Assembly: GCA_016704325.1 (NCBI GenBank)
Contig: JADJAG010000007.1
Location: 248,001 to 312,000 of the forward strand
Direction of reading: 5' to 3'
From: Chitinophagaceae bacterium
Lineage (GTDB): Bacteria; Bacteroidota; Bacteroidia; Chitinophagales; UBA10324
DNA: 64,000 nucleotides
Shown here: positions 61,353 to 64,000 of the stretch, piece by piece
Numbering within the stretch: position 1 is the first letter of the stretch
Layout of the letters: the number at the start of each line of letters is the position of its first letter
Program-made: the position numbers and the translations under genes
Notes under the pieces: model-generated
What the model saw: only the letters and a program-made list of their open reading frames with translations
Told to the model about the DNA's origin: nothing
Databases searched by the model: none

Positions 61353-62855
61353 ATGATTTATTTAAATAAAAAAAAGGAAGTATCTTTATTAACCGTTACT
61401 ATTCTAAATATTCTTATGCTCAAAGTAACTCTTTTATTGCTAATGTTAAACCTGAACTTATCGGTAACATTTGCGCAGAATTACACTCCTTTCATGAAAA
61501 AATCTACAACTTTTTTCATCGCGTATAATAATCTTTTGATAGGATCACGGTTTGATTCGGTAATGGTTTCAGGCAGCGATTCCATATTTTTTTCTTACCA
61601 TGCATTTGAAGACACCCTGTTGTCAGGATCAGGAGCATCGGAATGCAACATCTACAGCAGGGGAAAAAACTGGATGGGTTTTGGAATGCGACAGAAACCC
61701 AATGGAGAATATCTATTTGCTAACCGATTTAACGATACGATCAGCATAAGAACACTTGCAGGATGGAATGACACCTGGCTATTCATGAAAACGCAGGATA
61801 CACTTTTTCTAGAAGCTATTGTTTCTTCTATAGAACCCATGACTGTGAATGACATCAGCGATACCGTAAAGGTGATAATTCTTCAAATGAAGAATGCAAA
61901 TGGAGAACCGGTAGCTTCAGTTTTGAATGGCGCTGAATGCTGGTTAAGCAAAAGCAACGGATTGCTTAAGATGCCCATGTTCAATTATATGCCTGAAAGC
62001 TATACCAGCATTACCCGGTTCAATATTCCTGGACATACATCAGCATGGTACCAAAATGATGAAGTGGGGGATGAAACAGATATTTGCAAATACGAAAGTG
62101 ACGCAATTCATTGTACTGCCAAAAAGATAATTGGAAAAATATACTCCACAGATAGCAGCGAGGTGACTTATACAATGCTTACTTATGGGAGAAGCCAATT
62201 TTTTAATCCGCCATCATTTACTGAATATTTTACAACCAGTTCTTATGTTTCAAGTGTTTCATCCGATAGTACGGTTTTATGCTCTTCCGCCGGTATGACT
62301 GACGAAGCAATATTGGATACTTTATCCGGTAAAGGGAAAACTTATCGTTATCATTATGATTTATGCACGCAGACGATCGTGAGTTCTCCGGGGGACACTT
62401 ATTTTCATTGCGAAGATGAGTATTATGAAATTCCGTTTGAACTATGGAATTATTCTTATCAAGTGTCTTATTGTGGCATCGTTTCCTTAATAAATTATTT
62501 CGGCGAATCAAACAGCCCACTTAACTTCACGCACCAATTGGTTTATTACAAAAAGGGAGAAATTGAATGTGGCAATAGCATTATTGTAGGTGTTGAAGAA
62601 CAACCGGCCAAACAGTTTTTGCTTCCAGCTTACCCCAACCCTGCAAATGAGAAAGTATTCATACAGTTACCTGAAGTAATCGGTATGCCATCTACCTTGA
62701 AAGTATATAATCTTACCGGCATGATGGTTATGCAGGAAAAAGTAGGAGCAAACCAGGTGGTAGAACTGAATATCGGGAATCTTGATCCAGGTATTTACCA
62801 GGTTATTATTTCTGGCAAAAAGATATCCTACCTTTCAAGGTTTGCGAAGATGTGA
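61353..62855 (+). CDS. Secreted protein with T9SS sorting domain
   Basis: This is a 500-residue exported protein of unknown type. The frame opens at ATG 61353, but ATG 61416 gives a cleaner signal peptide (MLKVTLLLLMLNLNLSVTFAQ) and is the likelier start. The body (about 45-410) is rich in Ser, Thr and aromatic residues with scattered Cys (for example ASECNIYSRGKNWMGFGMRQ; GAECWLSKSNGLLKMP), and I recognise no domain. The T9SS domain is at about 425-500 (YPNPANEKVFIQLPE ... DPGIYQVIIS). It is the last of the four cargo genes in the 53-63 kb region. Confidence 0.75.
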   Translation: MIYLNKKKEVSLLTVTILNILMLKVTLLLLMLNLNLSVTFAQNYTPFMKKSTTFFIAYNNLLIGSRFDSVMVSGSDSIFFSYHAFEDTLLSGSGASECNIYSRGKNWMGFGMRQKPNGEYLFANRFNDTISIRTLAGWNDTWLFMKTQDTLFLEAIVSSIEPMTVNDISDTVKVIILQMKNANGEPVASVLNGAECWLSKSNGLLKMPMFNYMPESYTSITRFNIPGHTSAWYQNDEVGDETDICKYESDAIHCTAKKIIGKIYSTDSSEVTYTMLTYGRSQFFNPPSFTEYFTTSSYVSSVSSDSTVLCSSAGMTDEAILDTLSGKGKTYRYHYDLCTQTIVSSPGDTYFHCEDEYYEIPFELWNYSYQVSYCGIVSLINYFGESNSPLNFTHQLVYYKKGEIECGNSIIVGVEEQPAKQFLLPAYPNPANEKVFIQLPEVIGMPSTLKVYNLTGMMVMQEKVGANQVVELNIGNLDPGIYQVIISGKKISYLSRFAKM

Positions 62856-62898
62856 CAACTCAATTTGCCAGCAATTTTGAGATAACTGCTTTGTTAGC

Positions 62899-63395
62899 GC
62901 GGATTTGTAATCACAGGTGTTCGAAACCTTGAACACTATTATAATTGCTGTGATTATTAATAATTTGGACAAGAAGGAAGGTAAGATTTTTGACAGATGA
63001 GAGTTAATCATACTCGCGCTCGTTCGTACTAAATCCTGCGGTTGGCAAAGCGGCGGTGCAGAATCCTGAAAGGATTCCACGTTTATAGAAAATGAGGATA
63101 TGTTAAAACCCGATGCCAGTGGGTTTATAAACATGAAGATTGTGCAAGGAATTCTTCAAGCCCTGCAAGGATTTGCGTATGTTACGAACAGCAATGATTA
63201 CAAATCCCGAACAACGTATAACACTCTCGAAAAAACAATGTCGCACTTCGACTCCGCTCAGTGTGCCATTGTTTTTGTTCAACACTCATAGCCGTTTGTC
63301 CGCGTGTATCACGAACTTGAATTTCTTTGAGTTCTTCATTAAGTCTGAAAGCTACCATGGTTTCGAACACCTATGATTAAAAATCCCGAACATCG
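62899..63395. repeat. Further dispersed repeats downstream of the last cargo gene
   Basis: GCGCGGATTTGTAATCACAG with GTTCGAAACCTTGAACAC lies at 62895-62936. A TCGACTCCGCTCAGTGTGCC-type palindrome with flanking ACAATG/CATTGT is at 63231-63275. An inverted TTTCGAACACCTATGATTAA copy is at 63360-63393. The remaining 63396-63706 stretch holds no supported feature. Confidence 0.6.
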
Positions 63396-63706
63396 TTGTT
63401 CAAAATGAAATTTTTTCAAAGCAACCTCTAGTTTATTTGAAATAATGATAGAGTATTGGTTAACTATTGCAAAGTGTTACTATGACTTTATAAGGACTTA
63501 GTCGTGAGGCTAAGAGGGTTCCTCCTGAATGACTTCGGGGCGAGGTAATTTGTTAACTACTGTTCAGTCATGCCAAAGTACCAAACTCTAATGGAATTAA
63601 AAATCCGTGTAAGGATGGATTTCTTCGCAGTGAAAGGGTTAGCTATTTGAGGTAATCATAAGGTACCACCTCAAAAAATAAATGTAAAATAAAGCCCTCA
63701 AATCAG

Positions 63707-63792
63707 TGCCCCAGGCGGGAATCGAACCCGCACCGCCGTTGCGGGCGACAGGATTTTAAGTCCTGCGTGTCTACCAGTTCCACCACCAGGGC
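63707..63792 (-). tRNA. tRNA-Leu(UAA)
   Basis: This is an 86-nt cloverleaf. The acceptor stem GCCCTGG pairs with CTGGGGC (two G-T pairs), with discriminator A. The anticodon stem CAGGA/TCCTG encloses the loop CTTAAAA with anticodon TAA. A long variable arm typical of leucine tRNA and the T loop GTTCGATTC are present. CCA is not encoded. Confidence 0.96.
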
Positions 63793-63873
63793 AAAAGGAG
63801 CTGTAATATGATGTCCTTACTAAAATATGGAGCCGCCTTCGTTCCGGATTGTATCAGAACTTTGGCGGCTTCG

Positions 63874-63946
63874 AGCGGGAGACGAGACTCGAACTCGCGA
63901 CCCCAACCTTGGCAAGGTTGTGCTCTACCAACTGAGCTACTCCCGC
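63874..63946 (-). tRNA. tRNA-Gly(GCC)
   Basis: This is a 73-nt cloverleaf. The acceptor stem GCGGGAG pairs with CTCCCGC, with discriminator T. The anticodon stem CAACC/GGTTG encloses TTGCCAA with anticodon GCC. The T loop is GTTCGAGTC. CCA is not encoded. It lies 81 bp upstream of tRNA-Leu on the same strand, so the two are probably co-transcribed. Confidence 0.97.
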
Positions 63947-64000
63947 TTATTATCTTAGTAAATGTTAATTTTCCGTTGAACCAGACTGAGTCTTGAGTCT

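Overview
This window is chromosomal DNA from a member of the Bacteroidota, most likely the Chitinophagales/Saprospirales side of the phylum (the class is inference). Three things support the phylum. At least nine predicted exported proteins end in a type IX secretion (T9SS) sorting domain. Many genes are preceded by the Bacteroidota -7 promoter box TAnnTTTG, often with a TTTG/TTG element upstream. Several gene groups have the order usual in this phylum: miaB - sigma-54 activator - lptE - acidic TPR-like protein - secG, DUF3822 - rsmD - coaD, and pntAA - pntAB - pntB.

Layout. 1-9 kb: an FN3-sulfatase cut by the window edge, a Ycf48-type propeller cargo protein, a small conserved protein, the potassium transporter Kup and an M36 metalloprotease. 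9-23 kb: a Gfo/Idh/MocA oxidoreductase, the miaB-to-secG block, RNase R, a polyprenyl diphosphate synthase, two unrecognised Bacteroidota proteins and a small-ORF region with a degenerate HNH-like protein. 23-35 kb: a GNAT-like protein, surface proteins, transhydrogenase, the coaD/rsmD/DUF3822 group, a thioredoxin-like protein and UbiX. 35-45 kb: a propeller cargo protein, a methylcrotonyl-CoA-carboxylase-type carboxyltransferase, YebC, a Rieske oxygenase, PspC, a lamin-tail/Calx-beta protein and a CBS-domain transporter. 45.6-51.5 kb: a regulatory locus of two divergent ECF sigma factors, each followed by a membrane anti-sigma-like protein (one frameshifted), facing a TPR-CHAT caspase-like protease with a C-terminal membrane anchor. 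51.5-63 kb: a lipoprotein and four T9SS cargo proteins embedded in repeat-rich DNA. The window ends with tRNA-Gly(GCC) and tRNA-Leu(UAA).

The most notable non-coding signal is a family of small non-autonomous transposable elements (MITE-like). Three copies (10.3, 34.3 and 41.6 kb) have terminal inverted repeats beginning GGGTGTAyG and perfect 8-bp target-site duplications. Older copies at 16.8 and 37 kb carry a GCAAAG-rich core, which has been amplified in tandem at 37 kb. Other repeats include a nine-unit 85-bp tandem array, a four-unit 94-bp array, a 192-bp-offset duplication and several dispersed palindromes. Two homopolymer-rich blocks (5.7 and 55.5 kb) look like consensus failures rather than biological sequence. 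No prophage, CRISPR array or transposase gene was seen.
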